This document shows, piece by piece, positions 33,827 through 43,297 of a stretch of 52,509 bases of DNA. Numbering within the stretch: the first letter of the stretch is position 1; each line of letters opens with the position of its first letter. The stretch spans positions 1 through 52,509 of the forward strand of contig CALIJZ010000003.1 in assembly GCA_938017795.1 (NCBI GenBank). The letters are read 5' to 3'. This DNA comes from an uncultured Bacteriovoracaceae bacterium. Lineage in GTDB: Bacteria > Bdellovibrionota > Bacteriovoracia > Bacteriovoracales > Bacteriovoracaceae. A program made the translations under genes and the position numbers. The notes below the pieces were generated by a model. The model searched no databases and was not told the origin of the DNA. It saw only the letters and a list, made by a program, of their open reading frames with translations.

Positions 33827-35050
33827 ATGAAGAATCTGAAAATGTATTTATATTTTCTTTACATCTTTTATCTGGGAACTTCATTTAATTCATTTGGGGA
33901 TATAGGCTTTGATAGTTGGGATGATAAACAATCAATATGCCAGTGGCATCTCTCGGGTACTGCTCCTAAATCAATTATTTCTGTAGAAGATCGAAAGAGA
34001 TTTACTGAAAAGTTAAACTCAGTTGTTAAGCCATCTAAAGGGTACGGTTATGCAAAAAAATATAATAAAGGCTTTCGTAGACCATACAAACAGAAGGAGT
34101 TTATTGTTGAGGAACTGAGGTTTAAAGTCATTGATGATAATTTAGTACATGAGGAAGGAATCTTAGATTTAGCTAAAACAATGAATCACTTACAAGTTGA
34201 GTATGGATTAAGGCCTTTAGAACAGATCAATATTGGAGGAATGTATATTAATGAAGATGGTTTATTTCCTCTTTCTTATCATAACTTAGAAAGTGTTACA
34301 GATCTTCCTTTGGAGTTCCGATACTATGTTGGAAGGAATTCTAATTTGGAATTTCATTATTGGGCCTACTCAATGGCCAATGGAATCATGCCAATTAACA
34401 CTTCTTCAAGTGTTTTTGGCCATGATCTTGGTCATATTGAAGAGTTTGCTAGATTCCCTGAAATTACAAAACTAGTCCGATTATTTTATAGAAAAATGTT
34501 ATATTCTGTTAATGGAGAGCCTAGCTATGTTGTTAGAGAGCTTAAAAAACAAGATAAATATAAATCATTAGACGATAATACTCCTATTGAAAAATTACTA
34601 TTAGATGATGAAATTAAAGATTCTGAGATTGAATCAATTATTCAGAGTTATCGTAAACCTGCAGAATTAATGAGCGAAGACCGAGGAGGTCGAACAGCTC
34701 TCTTAGTCTATGATGCCGACCTTTCAGAAGAGCAATTTCAATTATTGATCAAGGGTGATTCTATTGCAAAGAACAAGTTAAAAAAGTTACTTGAAACAGA
34801 TAGTATCTTTCATCATCTTGGAGGTGCTAGTAGAGATGTAACAAATATAGATAGGCAATCAAGCTTAGGTAAATCTGTGGCAACCTTCTTAAAAGAAAAA
34901 ACAGATGAGTCCTATCAAAAAATAATTGAAGTTATTAAATACTCTTATGAGAACAAAATATCAGTAGAGTCATTTATCAAGGATCTCTCTTCTTATGGAG
35001 TAGATAAAAAAACGTCCCTTGCCTTTCAATATCTCGATTTTACCAAGTAA
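33827..35050 (+). CDS. Secreted protein with a GHDLGH motif, unknown function
   Basis: This 407-residue protein has a signal peptide (hydrophobic 7-20; cleavage likely near residue 23). The mature part holds GHDLGHIEEF near residues 198-207, a His-Asp-x-x-His arrangement that could bind a metal, as in HD-type or other metal-dependent hydrolases; no other HD-domain motif is evident. Later it has AELMSEDRGGRTALL and a helical C-terminus. I do not recognise a family. It lies between intact rpoD and the duplicated rpoD end, convergent to rpoD with a 26-base gap, and may have arrived with the event that made the duplication. Confidence 0.65.
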   Translation: MKNLKMYLYFLYIFYLGTSFNSFGDIGFDSWDDKQSICQWHLSGTAPKSIISVEDRKRFTEKLNSVVKPSKGYGYAKKYNKGFRRPYKQKEFIVEELRFKVIDDNLVHEEGILDLAKTMNHLQVEYGLRPLEQINIGGMYINEDGLFPLSYHNLESVTDLPLEFRYYVGRNSNLEFHYWAYSMANGIMPINTSSSVFGHDLGHIEEFARFPEITKLVRLFYRKMLYSVNGEPSYVVRELKKQDKYKSLDDNTPIEKLLLDDEIKDSEIESIIQSYRKPAELMSEDRGGRTALLVYDADLSEEQFQLLIKGDSIAKNKLKKLLETDSIFHHLGGASRDVTNIDRQSSLGKSVATFLKEKTDESYQKIIEVIKYSYENKISVESFIKDLSSYGVDKKTSLAFQYLDFTK

Positions 35051-35076
35051 CAAGAAGGAATTTTTTTTTAGCTCTT

Positions 35077-36807
35077 CTAATTATCCAAATAAGACTTCAA
35101 AACCTTAGACCGACTAGGATGCCTAAGCTTCCTAAGTGCCTTGGCCTCAATCTGTCGAATCCGCTCTCTAGTAACAAAGAAGTCCTGCCCAACTTCTTCA
35201 AGAGTATGATCTGACTTCTCACCAATCCCAAATCTCATTCTCAGAACCTTCTCCTCTCTTGGAGTAAGAGTCGCTAAAATAGACCTCGTCTGCTCAGATA
35301 GCGTTACACTCATCACAGCATCCTGAGGTGAAATGATCTTCTTATCTTCAATAAAGTCTCCAAGTGAACTATCCTCTTCCTCTCCAATAGGAGTCTCAAG
35401 CGAAATAGGTTCTTTAGAAATCTTAAATACTTTCTTAACTTTCTCTACAGATAAATCCATTCTCTCTGCAATCTCTTCTGGTGTCGGCTCACGACCTAAC
35501 TCTTGAACAAGCTGCCTAGAAGTTCTAGCAAGCTTATTAATCGTCTCAATCATATGAACTGGAATTCTTATCGTTCTACCCTGATCAGCAATTGCTCTTG
35601 TAATGGCCTGTCTAATCCACCACGTCGCATAAGTAGAGAACTTATAACCTCTTCGGTACTCAAACTTGTCAACTGCTTTCATCAGTCCAATATTTCCTTC
35701 TTGGATAAGATCCAAGAATTGAAGACCACGGTTTGTATATTTCTTAGAAATAGAAACAACTAATCTAAGGTTAGCTTCAACTAACTGACTTTTTGCAAGG
35801 TCAGCTTTTTCCTCACCTTTAACAATAATATTATAAACTGTTTCAATATCTTCAAATGCCATACCAGCATCCATTTGAAGTCTTTTTAACTTTCTCAGAA
35901 TATCTTCTTGGTTTCTAAATAACTGCTCAATCTTACTATCAGAAGTATAAAGTTTACGAGCAAGTTTTCTCTTGTAAGCATCATCTTCAGATACTCTCTC
36001 ATGCATTTCTTTGTACTTTGCTTCAGTTTTTACTTCTAAGAATTTATAGATTCTATCTTGTTGAGCAAAAAGATCTTTAAATTTTAGGTAATATGACTTC
36101 ACTGGATCAGTAAAGCTATTAATGATTTTTCTATTAAATGTTAGCTCAACTAAAGTATCTGAAATATCAGCGATCATACTTTTTTGATTAACACTCATCT
36201 CATTTAAAGTTCCATCTTCATTGATGATTCCTTCAATTAGGTTTTGTAACTTTTCACAAGTTGTAACGATTACATTTTTTACTTTTGTAATAGCAGACTT
36301 TGTCGATTCATCATCGAGCCCTCTAACAAGGTCTTTGGTATATTCATAAGCGTCTTCAGCACTTAGGATTTTTTCTTTTAATTTAACAATCTCTTGAAGT
36401 GCGTGAGCAGAAGCCAAGCATGATTGAACAATTTCTTTTTCACCTTCTTCAATCTCTTTTGCAATAACAACTTCACCTTCTCTAGTTAATAGAGAAACAG
36501 ATCCCATTTTCTTTAAGTATAACTTTACTGGGTCAGTTGATGATCCTTTAAGTTCTTTTTTCTCAGCTGCTGAAAGCGTTTCTTCAATTAAGTCTGTTTG
36601 AGAAACTTCTTTTTCAATCTCTTCAACTTGTATTGATATTTTAGAAGCTTCAATTCGCTCCAAAATTTTATCAACTTCAGATGGAGCAATAATATTTGCT
36701 GGAATACAATCATTAACATCCTCTGGAGTTAAGTAGGATTGATCTTGTCCTTTCACTAAGAGTTTATTGAACTCACGTGAACTAAAAAATTTGTCTAAGC
36801 TGGCCAT
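35077..36807 (-). CDS. rpoD: Primary sigma factor RpoD (sigma-70)
   Basis: This 576-residue protein has all major sigma-70 regions: [11 protein letters not shown] (1.2), [16 protein letters not shown] and [21 protein letters not shown] (2.1-2.2, read in two parts), [14 protein letters not shown] (2.3-2.4), [10 protein letters not shown] (3.0), and [14 protein letters not shown] with [14 protein letters not shown] (4). It directs RNA polymerase to housekeeping promoters. The insert between 1.2 and 2.1 is present. AAGGAT stands upstream of the ATG. It lies 15 bases after dnaG, keeping the classical dnaG-rpoD order. The gene's last 55 codons are duplicated at 33395-33565. Confidence 0.98.
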   Translation of the reverse strand: MASLDKFFSSREFNKLLVKGQDQSYLTPEDVNDCIPANIIAPSEVDKILERIEASKISIQVEEIEKEVSQTDLIEETLSAAEKKELKGSSTDPVKLYLKKMGSVSLLTREGEVVIAKEIEEGEKEIVQSCLASAHALQEIVKLKEKILSAEDAYEYTKDLVRGLDDESTKSAITKVKNVIVTTCEKLQNLIEGIINEDGTLNEMSVNQKSMIADISDTLVELTFNRKIINSFTDPVKSYYLKFKDLFAQQDRIYKFLEVKTEAKYKEMHERVSEDDAYKRKLARKLYTSDSKIEQLFRNQEDILRKLKRLQMDAGMAFEDIETVYNIIVKGEEKADLAKSQLVEANLRLVVSISKKYTNRGLQFLDLIQEGNIGLMKAVDKFEYRRGYKFSTYATWWIRQAITRAIADQGRTIRIPVHMIETINKLARTSRQLVQELGREPTPEEIAERMDLSVEKVKKVFKISKEPISLETPIGEEEDSSLGDFIEDKKIISPQDAVMSVTLSEQTRSILATLTPREEKVLRMRFGIGEKSDHTLEEVGQDFFVTRERIRQIEAKALRKLRHPSRSKVLKSYLDN

Positions 36808-36822
36808 GTATTATCCTTAAAT

Positions 36823-38697
36823 TTAATTTTGAATCTTAAGTTCTGATATTTCTTTGCTAATGGTCATGATTTTTTGATCAAGGATCTTTAAGTCTTCTTC
36901 TTTGATCAGTTCTGATCTTTTATTTTTTAAGACTTGTCTCTCAATCACTAATGATTCCATTAATACCTTGTTTTTTAATTCGCTCACATATTGCTTGGTC
37001 TTAGCACTATCAGTTTTTGTAAAAGAAAAGGTCGTCGAATAAACAAAGTTTTTAAACTCTTGACCAAAGTTTTCTTTATCAAAAATCTTATGAAGATTAA
37101 TTGCTAAAGATTCTTCTTTCACTTCACTTAAATCTAATAAACCCCATTGTGAAACAAACTTTTTCGTTTCAGTATTTTTAACAAAATCAAGTATTTCTGT
37201 AAAACTTTGCAACTCAGAAATAGAAGGAATTTGCAATATTGATCGCATAATCCAGGTATCGATCTTGCATGGGATGAAGCTGGTTTCATGAACTGGCGCG
37301 GTGCGTTCCTCAGAAAGAAAGACTTGCCCAAGCTCAGAATCAGGAGCATTGGTTGATTTAGGTTCTATGTATTTAGGGTTCTGGTAAACTTTTTTCTTAG
37401 AGTTTTTTAAATACTCTTGATATTTTTCAATAATACTTTCTGAGCTAGAGGATAATCCAAGATGTTTTGCTGCTTTGATTACTCTTTCATGCGCTCTCAG
37501 ATCGTTCTCAAGCGGTGCTAATAGCTCCATCACTAAATTTAGCGCTTTTATCTTTAGATCGGTATTGGCACCAAAGTTTTGAGAAGTTTCAAGTTCTATA
37601 AGCTCATCGATAAATGGTTTGGCATTTTCCATTCTTTTTAGAAACTCAATCCGTCCCATCTCTTTTAAAAAATCATCCGGATCATTATGTGGAGAGTAAT
37701 CAATTTTTAGGGGAATAACTTTTTGGCGCATTAAAGATTCATTAATTCTTTTTGAAGCAATAAAACCTGCCTGATCATTATCAAGGCCTAGATAAACCTT
37801 TTGTGTGTAATTACAAACCTGTCGGGCCTTTTCAGGACTCATGGCAATTCCCATTATGGCAACTGCTTGGTTGAAATCAAATTGGTGTAGGCTCAAAGTA
37901 TCCATATATCCTTCGGTGAGAATAATAGAGTCAGACTCATGAATACTCTTTTTTGCAAGATTGAGTCCATATAAGAGCTTTGACTTATTAAAGACAAAAG
38001 AATCCCCAGAATTTAAATACTTAGGGAGTTGTTTCTCCGTTGTTGCCCTAGAGCCAAAGCCGACAACTTGACCACGGAGGTTACTAATTGGGAACATAAT
38101 TCTATTTCTAAAGGTGTCATAAAGACCCTGATTACTTTTTTTTATAATTCCAATCTCTAGAGCAATATCAATAATCTTCTCTTCTGGTCTTTGTTGCTGT
38201 TTTTTAAGTAAAAAATTTGTCAGTATATTTTGATCATTGATAAAACCAAGACCAAACTTTTCAGCCGCTTCTTTCGTAATATCCCTGTTTTTTAAAAACT
38301 CTCTGAAAACAAAGTTATTAGTTTTTCTAGGAAGATTGAAATAAATCTCTTGAGCAGCTTTTAGAATTCTTCTCCCAAGCTCAAATTTAGGATGCTCTTT
38401 TCTTTTATCATCAACTTCAAGTGATACATTAAATTGTTCAGAGAGTTCTTTTAATCCTTCAATAAAATTAAGATTTCGAAATTGCTGAACAAACTTAATA
38501 CTGTCCCCAGATTCACCGCAGACAAAACATTTATAGATCCCCATTGTGTCATTAATCTTAAGAGAGGGGTTTGTATCATTGTGGAAAGGGCAAACTGCTT
38601 CGTGATTTTGACCGCGTTTTTTTGTATCAATATATTTTGAGATAACTTGAGAAATAGGTAGGGATCTTATGTAATCTCTAAATTCGATTACTTGCAT
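36823..38697 (-). CDS. dnaG: DNA primase
   Basis: This 624-residue protein has the N-terminal CHCC zinc finger (CPFH near residue 37, CFVC near 58), the RNA polymerase domain with EKFGLGFI and the TOPRIM motifs LTEGYMDT and LGLDNDQAG. The C-terminal helicase-binding part (about 470-624) is diverged and helical, as is usual. It makes RNA primers at the replication fork. It overlaps the end of trmB by 10 bases and is followed by rpoD after 15 bases, so replication start, tRNA modification and sigma factor genes are co-transcribed. Confidence 0.97.
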   Translation of the reverse strand: MQVIEFRDYIRSLPISQVISKYIDTKKRGQNHEAVCPFHNDTNPSLKINDTMGIYKCFVCGESGDSIKFVQQFRNLNFIEGLKELSEQFNVSLEVDDKRKEHPKFELGRRILKAAQEIYFNLPRKTNNFVFREFLKNRDITKEAAEKFGLGFINDQNILTNFLLKKQQQRPEEKIIDIALEIGIIKKSNQGLYDTFRNRIMFPISNLRGQVVGFGSRATTEKQLPKYLNSGDSFVFNKSKLLYGLNLAKKSIHESDSIILTEGYMDTLSLHQFDFNQAVAIMGIAMSPEKARQVCNYTQKVYLGLDNDQAGFIASKRINESLMRQKVIPLKIDYSPHNDPDDFLKEMGRIEFLKRMENAKPFIDELIELETSQNFGANTDLKIKALNLVMELLAPLENDLRAHERVIKAAKHLGLSSSSESIIEKYQEYLKNSKKKVYQNPKYIEPKSTNAPDSELGQVFLSEERTAPVHETSFIPCKIDTWIMRSILQIPSISELQSFTEILDFVKNTETKKFVSQWGLLDLSEVKEESLAINLHKIFDKENFGQEFKNFVYSTTFSFTKTDSAKTKQYVSELKNKVLMESLVIERQVLKNKRSELIKEEDLKILDQKIMTISKEISELKIQN

Positions 38698-39395
38698 GTT
38701 AAAATGATCCCGTTAATGTTTTTTCCTTTTTCAAGGAATATTTTTTCAAACTTTGTTTGGTAATTTTTTAATAGAGAAAAGTTTGCATCCTCGCTAGCAT
38801 GAATATCACAAGAGTGTGCAACAATATTAAATAATTCAGAGTTTAATTCTAAATGTTTCAACATCCATTCATAATATTGATCATGGTCTGTTTTTATAAA
38901 AACGATCCCCGTTGGTTTCATAACTTTTTTTAGAGCAGATAAAAATGGTTGCTTAAATAGTCTCTTTTTTAAATGACGTGTTTTAGGCCAGGGGTCTGGG
39001 AAAAAATAATATAATTTATCAATTTCTGACTCTGAAAATAAATATTCAATTCTTTCAGCTTTTGCTCTGATATATCTAAAGTTTTTAACATCCAGATCGT
39101 TAAGTTGTTTTGCTAAATTAAAACTTCGCTTGAACCTATAATCCATTCCAACAAAATTCTCATCTGGGTGATCTTGGCTAAATTGCTTCATGAAGTGGCC
39201 ATAGCCAGTTCCAATCTCTACATTTAGAGGAGCTTGATTATCAAAGCATTGCTCGTTCCACTTACCCTTTAAACTTTCTGGCTCTAGATCTCTAAGAACA
39301 AAAGGAAATTTTTCTAATCTATGATGGTAGGGGTTATTATGAGAATACTGAAAATCTTCATTAAATGAATGTTCGAAATTTTCTTTGTTTGGCAC
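38688..39395 (-). CDS. trmB: tRNA (guanine-N7-)-methyltransferase
   Basis: This 235-residue protein shows VEIGTGYGHF (SAM-binding motif I), FVGMDYRF and the family signature YYFFPDPWPKTRHLKKR, followed by TDHDQYYEWM. TrmB makes m7G46 in tRNA variable loops. It overlaps the start of dnaG by ten bases. Bacteria often have rpsU in this position of the macromolecular synthesis operon, so trmB here is a lineage-specific arrangement. Confidence 0.95.
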   Translation of the reverse strand: MPNKENFEHSFNEDFQYSHNNPYHHRLEKFPFVLRDLEPESLKGKWNEQCFDNQAPLNVEIGTGYGHFMKQFSQDHPDENFVGMDYRFKRSFNLAKQLNDLDVKNFRYIRAKAERIEYLFSESEIDKLYYFFPDPWPKTRHLKKRLFKQPFLSALKKVMKPTGIVFIKTDHDQYYEWMLKHLELNSELFNIVAHSCDIHASEDANFSLLKNYQTKFEKIFLEKGKNINGIILTCK

Positions 39396-39442
39396 TTTGG
39401 AGTTCTAACACTTCAAAGTACAATTTTAAAGCTTAACTAGTC

Positions 39443-39670
39443 TTAAAGTGAGACTTCTTTAGATCTTTTATCAAAATTTTCAACTTTCTCCATATGATCT
39501 TCAATTATATCATAAAGCTCAAGCTTGGTTTTCCTAGGATCTAGTCCTAAAGGCATTTCTGAGTAGATTATATCGCCTGACTTCTCAGAAAATAGGTACC
39601 ATCTAGGTCCAATTTTTTGAAATAAAATTTTCTTTTCAATATATTCATCTCGTGTGTTGTGTGCTGACAT
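39443..39670 (-). CDS. Small conserved-looking protein of unknown function
   Basis: I place the start at the ATG at 39670, because GGAGG stands seven bases before it, rather than at the upstream in-frame ATG at 39769, which has no ribosome-binding site. The 75-residue product is charged and begins MSAHNTRDEYIEKK. It has FQKIGPRWYLFSEKSGDIIYSEMPLG in the middle and an acidic end; no family or membrane segment is recognised. It lies 47 bases upstream of trmB in the same direction and may be the first gene of the trmB-dnaG-rpoD unit. Confidence 0.75.
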   Translation of the reverse strand: MSAHNTRDEYIEKKILFQKIGPRWYLFSEKSGDIIYSEMPLGLDPRKTKLELYDIIEDHMEKVENFDKRSKEVSL

Positions 39671-39769
39671 CTTTATCCTCCAAATAATAACTATAATATT
39701 TTTCGGATAGCTTGCTAGATAATCAATTCTCTTAAGTGAGCAAGGAATATTTTTCCATAGTTTAGTCAT

Positions 39770-39797
39770 TTTTATCTCTTATAATTCAGAGATAAAA
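39770..39797. promoter_or_regulatory. 10-bp perfect inverted repeat in the divergent promoter region
   Basis: TTTTATCTCT and AGAGATAAAA are perfect complements around an 8-base loop. They lie about 100 bases upstream of the small gene leading to trmB-dnaG-rpoD and 170 bases before the divergent ankyrin-heme gene. No T-run follows on the plus strand. An operator for a dimeric regulator is possible. Confidence 0.35.
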
Positions 39798-39966
39798 CCT
39801 TTAACGGAGCTAAATTAGTCACTATATTAATTTATTCAAAAATACTCATCAATTTGATTACTTTATTCTAAATATTTAAGGTGAAAGAGATTTATAGCAA
39901 TGAGTTATTCTTGACTTGAATTTTGAATTTTATTAAGTTTAAACAAAAATATCTAAGGGTCACAAT

Positions 39967-42063
39967 TTGAAATTTTTTCATCTTCTTTTATTCATTAGTC
40001 TTGTCTCGTTTGCACAATATTACCCCTCAACAGGTGATTCCCCTGAAAAAGAACTTCATAGTTTTTTAAAAGGACTACAAGTTAATTCTGTAGACTTTGA
40101 TAAGTTCAATGCAATTTTAAAGAAAAAACCCGATTTAAATTATTTAAACGAGTCTGGATCTAACGCATTTGTAAATGCTATTCAGTCTTGGAGTTATAAT
40201 AGTTCTTATAATCAAGAAAAATATTCTAAAGATATTGCTCAAGTAGTTTTTACTCTCATTGAGAAAGGATCAAATATAAATATCGTAAACTATAGAGGGT
40301 TATCTGGACCTTATTATATGTTTAGATGGGGCAATATAAAATCTAAAGACTTTGATCCATTACTAGATAAAATTATGGAAAAAGGTTTTAACCCTAACTC
40401 AGTGAAATATGAGTATAAAACTTTTGCTGACTTACTTATTTCGACTAAAGGTATTAAGACTTATTTTGATAAAATGATCAAAGCTGGAATGGATTTAGAC
40501 TTAAGTCCAAATATTCTAAAATTTTCACTTCCTAACTTAGAAAATATTAAATACCTCGAAACTCTTATGAGTAAAAAGAAGTTTTCAAAGTTAGTTAAAA
40601 GAAAAGATGAGAATAAGATGACAGTTCTTTTTCATGCAGTGTTTGAGAACAATATTAAAGCTGTGAAATATCTAATAGAGAATCATCAAGCTCAATTTAA
40701 TATCACTGATTATAGTGGGAGAACTCCTTTAAATTACGCTAAAGAATATAACCATCAGGAAATACTTCATTATTTAAAAAGTAAGAATGCTCAAAAAACA
40801 GTATTTTCTAAAGAAATCAGTTGTAAGAAATCTAATGAACATCTCAAGGCAAGTTATGAATCTATTGTTCAATTAATTTCACTTTGTAAGATTAAAACGA
40901 TTAAGAAATTATTAAAATTATTGCCCAAAAAATACTTAGCTCACCATACATTTTCCTATGCAACTCTTGCAGCAGTTGATTCAAGTATAGAGTTTCCGAT
41001 GGTTACAACATTTGGAGAAGATGGAAAGCTTATGCTGAGCTTCAATGGAGCTAGCTTTCAAGACGGTTTTAATAACCTAGATATTATTCAGTTCCGAGAT
41101 AAAACAAAAGAGTTTGAATTCAGGCAAATAAAATTTCCACGTAAGTGGCATGAAAAAGTAGAATTCTCTCATAAAAACCCTAGTAAATGTTTAGGGTGTC
41201 ATGGTGAAAAGCCGAGACCTTTATGGGATAGTTGGAGTTTTTGGCCTGGAAAATATTTCAGTGAGGCAGGCAGTCTTTATCCTCGAGAAAAACAAAAGTA
41301 TGAACTATTTTTAAAAAATAGAAATAAGGGTCGATATAAGCATCTGCCCGAGCAAACTAAAAGTCCTGTAGTGGTGAGTCTTGGAAAGAGTAAATCTCTT
41401 TCTAACTTTAAAAATATTAAAATGGACACAGTTACCGAAGATTTAATGACTCAAATGATTGTAAATACAATTATTGAAAATATTGAGTTGAATAAGGTTA
41501 GGTATGCTCTCATGGGAGCTTTGTCATGCCAGGAAGATATTCATAACTTTATTCCTGAAAAAGTAAGCAAAGATTATAATTTATCCCATGCTTATTTAAA
41601 GCTTGATTCTTCTAATAAAGCTAAAAATGAATTGAAGAATAGATTAGACTTAGTGAAAGCTTTTAATGACTACCCTCAAGGAAGGTATACTCTTGATTTG
41701 ATGAACCAAGCTTATATTTTTCCAGATACTGCGGGTAATAATTATAATCTAACTCAAACGACTAACTTAAGATGGATCTTGGAGAATAATAATCAATCTA
41801 TGGAGTTTTGGTTTTCTCCTTTCAACAAAGGAACTCCAGGTAGTTATTCAAGAGCTCAGTGGAATATTTTAGAAGTTATGTTGTGGGATAAATTAATTTC
41901 TAAAGAAACTGACCCAGAATTATATAAACTTTATTCTTCTGCTATTTCAAACTATAATGTTCAAGTCGAATTTTATGCTCCACTTTTTTATAAGTCAGAC
42001 ACTGAAGAAGCCAAAGAAGTTTGCAGGATTTTAAAACAAAAAAGTTTACAAGAATTTAAATAA
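39967..42063 (+). CDS. Secreted protein with ankyrin-like repeats and a CxxCH (heme c) site
   Basis: This 698-residue protein starts with TTG and a signal peptide (hydrophobic 4-15; cleavage after SFA near residue 16). Residues 90-275 contain ankyrin-like repeats; the clearest are TVLFHAVFENNIKAVKYLI and GRTPLNYAKEYNHQEILHYL. At about residues 408-413 CLGCHG gives a C-x-x-C-H heme-c site, followed by RPLWDSWSFWPGKY. The C-terminal 280 residues hold no motif I know. A periplasmic or surface electron-carrier or heme-binding role is possible, and the combination with ankyrin repeats is unusual. Confidence 0.7.
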   Translation: MKFFHLLLFISLVSFAQYYPSTGDSPEKELHSFLKGLQVNSVDFDKFNAILKKKPDLNYLNESGSNAFVNAIQSWSYNSSYNQEKYSKDIAQVVFTLIEKGSNINIVNYRGLSGPYYMFRWGNIKSKDFDPLLDKIMEKGFNPNSVKYEYKTFADLLISTKGIKTYFDKMIKAGMDLDLSPNILKFSLPNLENIKYLETLMSKKKFSKLVKRKDENKMTVLFHAVFENNIKAVKYLIENHQAQFNITDYSGRTPLNYAKEYNHQEILHYLKSKNAQKTVFSKEISCKKSNEHLKASYESIVQLISLCKIKTIKKLLKLLPKKYLAHHTFSYATLAAVDSSIEFPMVTTFGEDGKLMLSFNGASFQDGFNNLDIIQFRDKTKEFEFRQIKFPRKWHEKVEFSHKNPSKCLGCHGEKPRPLWDSWSFWPGKYFSEAGSLYPREKQKYELFLKNRNKGRYKHLPEQTKSPVVVSLGKSKSLSNFKNIKMDTVTEDLMTQMIVNTIIENIELNKVRYALMGALSCQEDIHNFIPEKVSKDYNLSHAYLKLDSSNKAKNELKNRLDLVKAFNDYPQGRYTLDLMNQAYIFPDTAGNNYNLTQTTNLRWILENNNQSMEFWFSPFNKGTPGSYSRAQWNILEVMLWDKLISKETDPELYKLYSSAISNYNVQVEFYAPLFYKSDTEEAKEVCRILKQKSLQEFK

Positions 42064-42501
42064 CTACTTTTTAGTTGAATCAGAGATTTTCTCTAGGGCC
42101 TTTAATAAGGCCTGATAGTTAGACTCGTATTTATAAAGATCTCTTGGGATCTCTGAAGCAACTAACCATTTAAAGTCGATATGCTCTTCACAAATAGAAA
42201 TATCCCATCGTGGTCCAAAGTAATAATAAACCTTCTCTTGAGCACGACGTTGCTTACGATCAAGAAAGAAGAACTCAGAGTCCAAATCAAAGACCTGCTT
42301 TTCTAAGTTGCTGGCTTTTATGCTCGTTTCTTCTATCAATTCTCTTATGGCTGCCTCAGAAAATGATTCACCATCTTCTACAGAGCCCGTCACATTTTGC
42401 CAGAAAGATCCACGTTCCTTATTGGTTTTAAACACTAAAGCCTCTAAATGATTAGTTTCTTGATTTTGACTTAAAATGACTATTTGAACTTTTCTTTTCA
42501 T
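42064..42501 (-). CDS. NUDIX hydrolase (NudB-like)
   Basis: This 145-residue protein holds the Nudix box GSVEDGESFSEAAIRELIEETSI (read from about residue 40: G-x5-E-x7-REL-x2-EE), preceded by FWQNVTGS. WQxVTGxxExGE is typical of NudB, the dihydroneopterin triphosphate pyrophosphatase of folate synthesis; other Nudix substrates are possible. It begins nine bases from the divergent TTG codon near the protease gene and its stop abuts the stop of the convergent ankyrin-heme gene with no spacer. Confidence 0.88.
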   Translation of the reverse strand: MKRKVQIVILSQNQETNHLEALVFKTNKERGSFWQNVTGSVEDGESFSEAAIRELIEETSIKASNLEKQVFDLDSEFFFLDRKQRRAQEKVYYYFGPRWDISICEEHIDFKWLVASEIPRDLYKYESNYQALLKALEKISDSTKK

Positions 42502-42548
42502 TATTAATTTTGCACGCAGCTTATAACTTTGATATTTATAGATTTATT

Positions 42549-43247
42549 ATGGATATTCAAGCAATCGTTTTTAAAATCGCAATTATGGCCCCTGGCTTTT
42601 TATTAGCAGTCGTAATTCACGAATACGCACATGGCTGGATGGCCAAAAAGTTTGGTGACAATACAGCCGAGGAAGCGGGGAGATTGACCTTCAATCCAGT
42701 TGTTCACCTAGATCCTATTAACTCGATTTTAGTACCAATCGTTTTATTGGCCATTGGTGGAATTGCACTAGGAGCTGCTAGACCTGTTCCTATTAATACG
42801 AGGAATTTCACAGATTTCAAAAAGGGCCTATTTTGGGTTGCGTTTGCAGGTCCTCTTTCAAATTTGATATTAGGTACAATTTTCGCATTTATCTTGGCCT
42901 TAATTTATACAAAGGTTGGGAGTAATTTATTATTTGAAGGAACTTTCTTTCAAATGAGAAAATCTTTGATAATTGAGATGTTTCAATATGGAGTTTTGAT
43001 TAACTTCATATTAGCTGGTTTTAATTTAATTCCTGTTCCTCCATTTGATGGTTCAAAGATGCTTGAATCTAAACTTGGCTATAACGCGCTTCGCAAATAT
43101 CAAGAGATGTCTCAATATCTCGTATATGCCTTTTATGGGCTAATCATACTCAGTTTTATGGGTGTTCCTATTTTAGGGATGATTTTATCCCCATTTACGA
43201 TGGGTGCTAACTTCACAATTTCTTTCTTTGCCTCGATTTTAGGATAA
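42549..43247 (+). CDS. Site-2 protease family membrane metalloprotease (M50)
   Basis: I use the ATG at 42549 rather than the upstream TTG at 42510, because the protein then starts just before its first membrane segment. The 232-residue product has HEYAHGW (the H-E-x-x-H zinc motif) in helix one, NPVVHLDP, and a late FNLIPVPPFDGSKM that supplies the third zinc ligand (NxxPxPxxDG). About five or six membrane segments are present and there is no PDZ domain, as in the small Rip/YwhC type. It cuts within membrane proteins; its substrate is unknown. It is followed by scpA after about 50 bases with a 12-bp palindrome (43255-43266). Confidence 0.9.
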   Translation: MDIQAIVFKIAIMAPGFLLAVVIHEYAHGWMAKKFGDNTAEEAGRLTFNPVVHLDPINSILVPIVLLAIGGIALGAARPVPINTRNFTDFKKGLFWVAFAGPLSNLILGTIFAFILALIYTKVGSNLLFEGTFFQMRKSLIIEMFQYGVLINFILAGFNLIPVPPFDGSKMLESKLGYNALRKYQEMSQYLVYAFYGLIILSFMGVPILGMILSPFTMGANFTISFFASILG

Positions 43248-43297
43248 AATTACTCTAGTATACTAGTAACTTAGTTTATTTGAGATCAGAGGTTATT

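Noticed and set aside
43255..43266. CTAGTATACTAG palindrome before scpA
   Set aside because: Twelve bases of A-T rich symmetry occur by chance in this composition; it is noted in the protease entry only.
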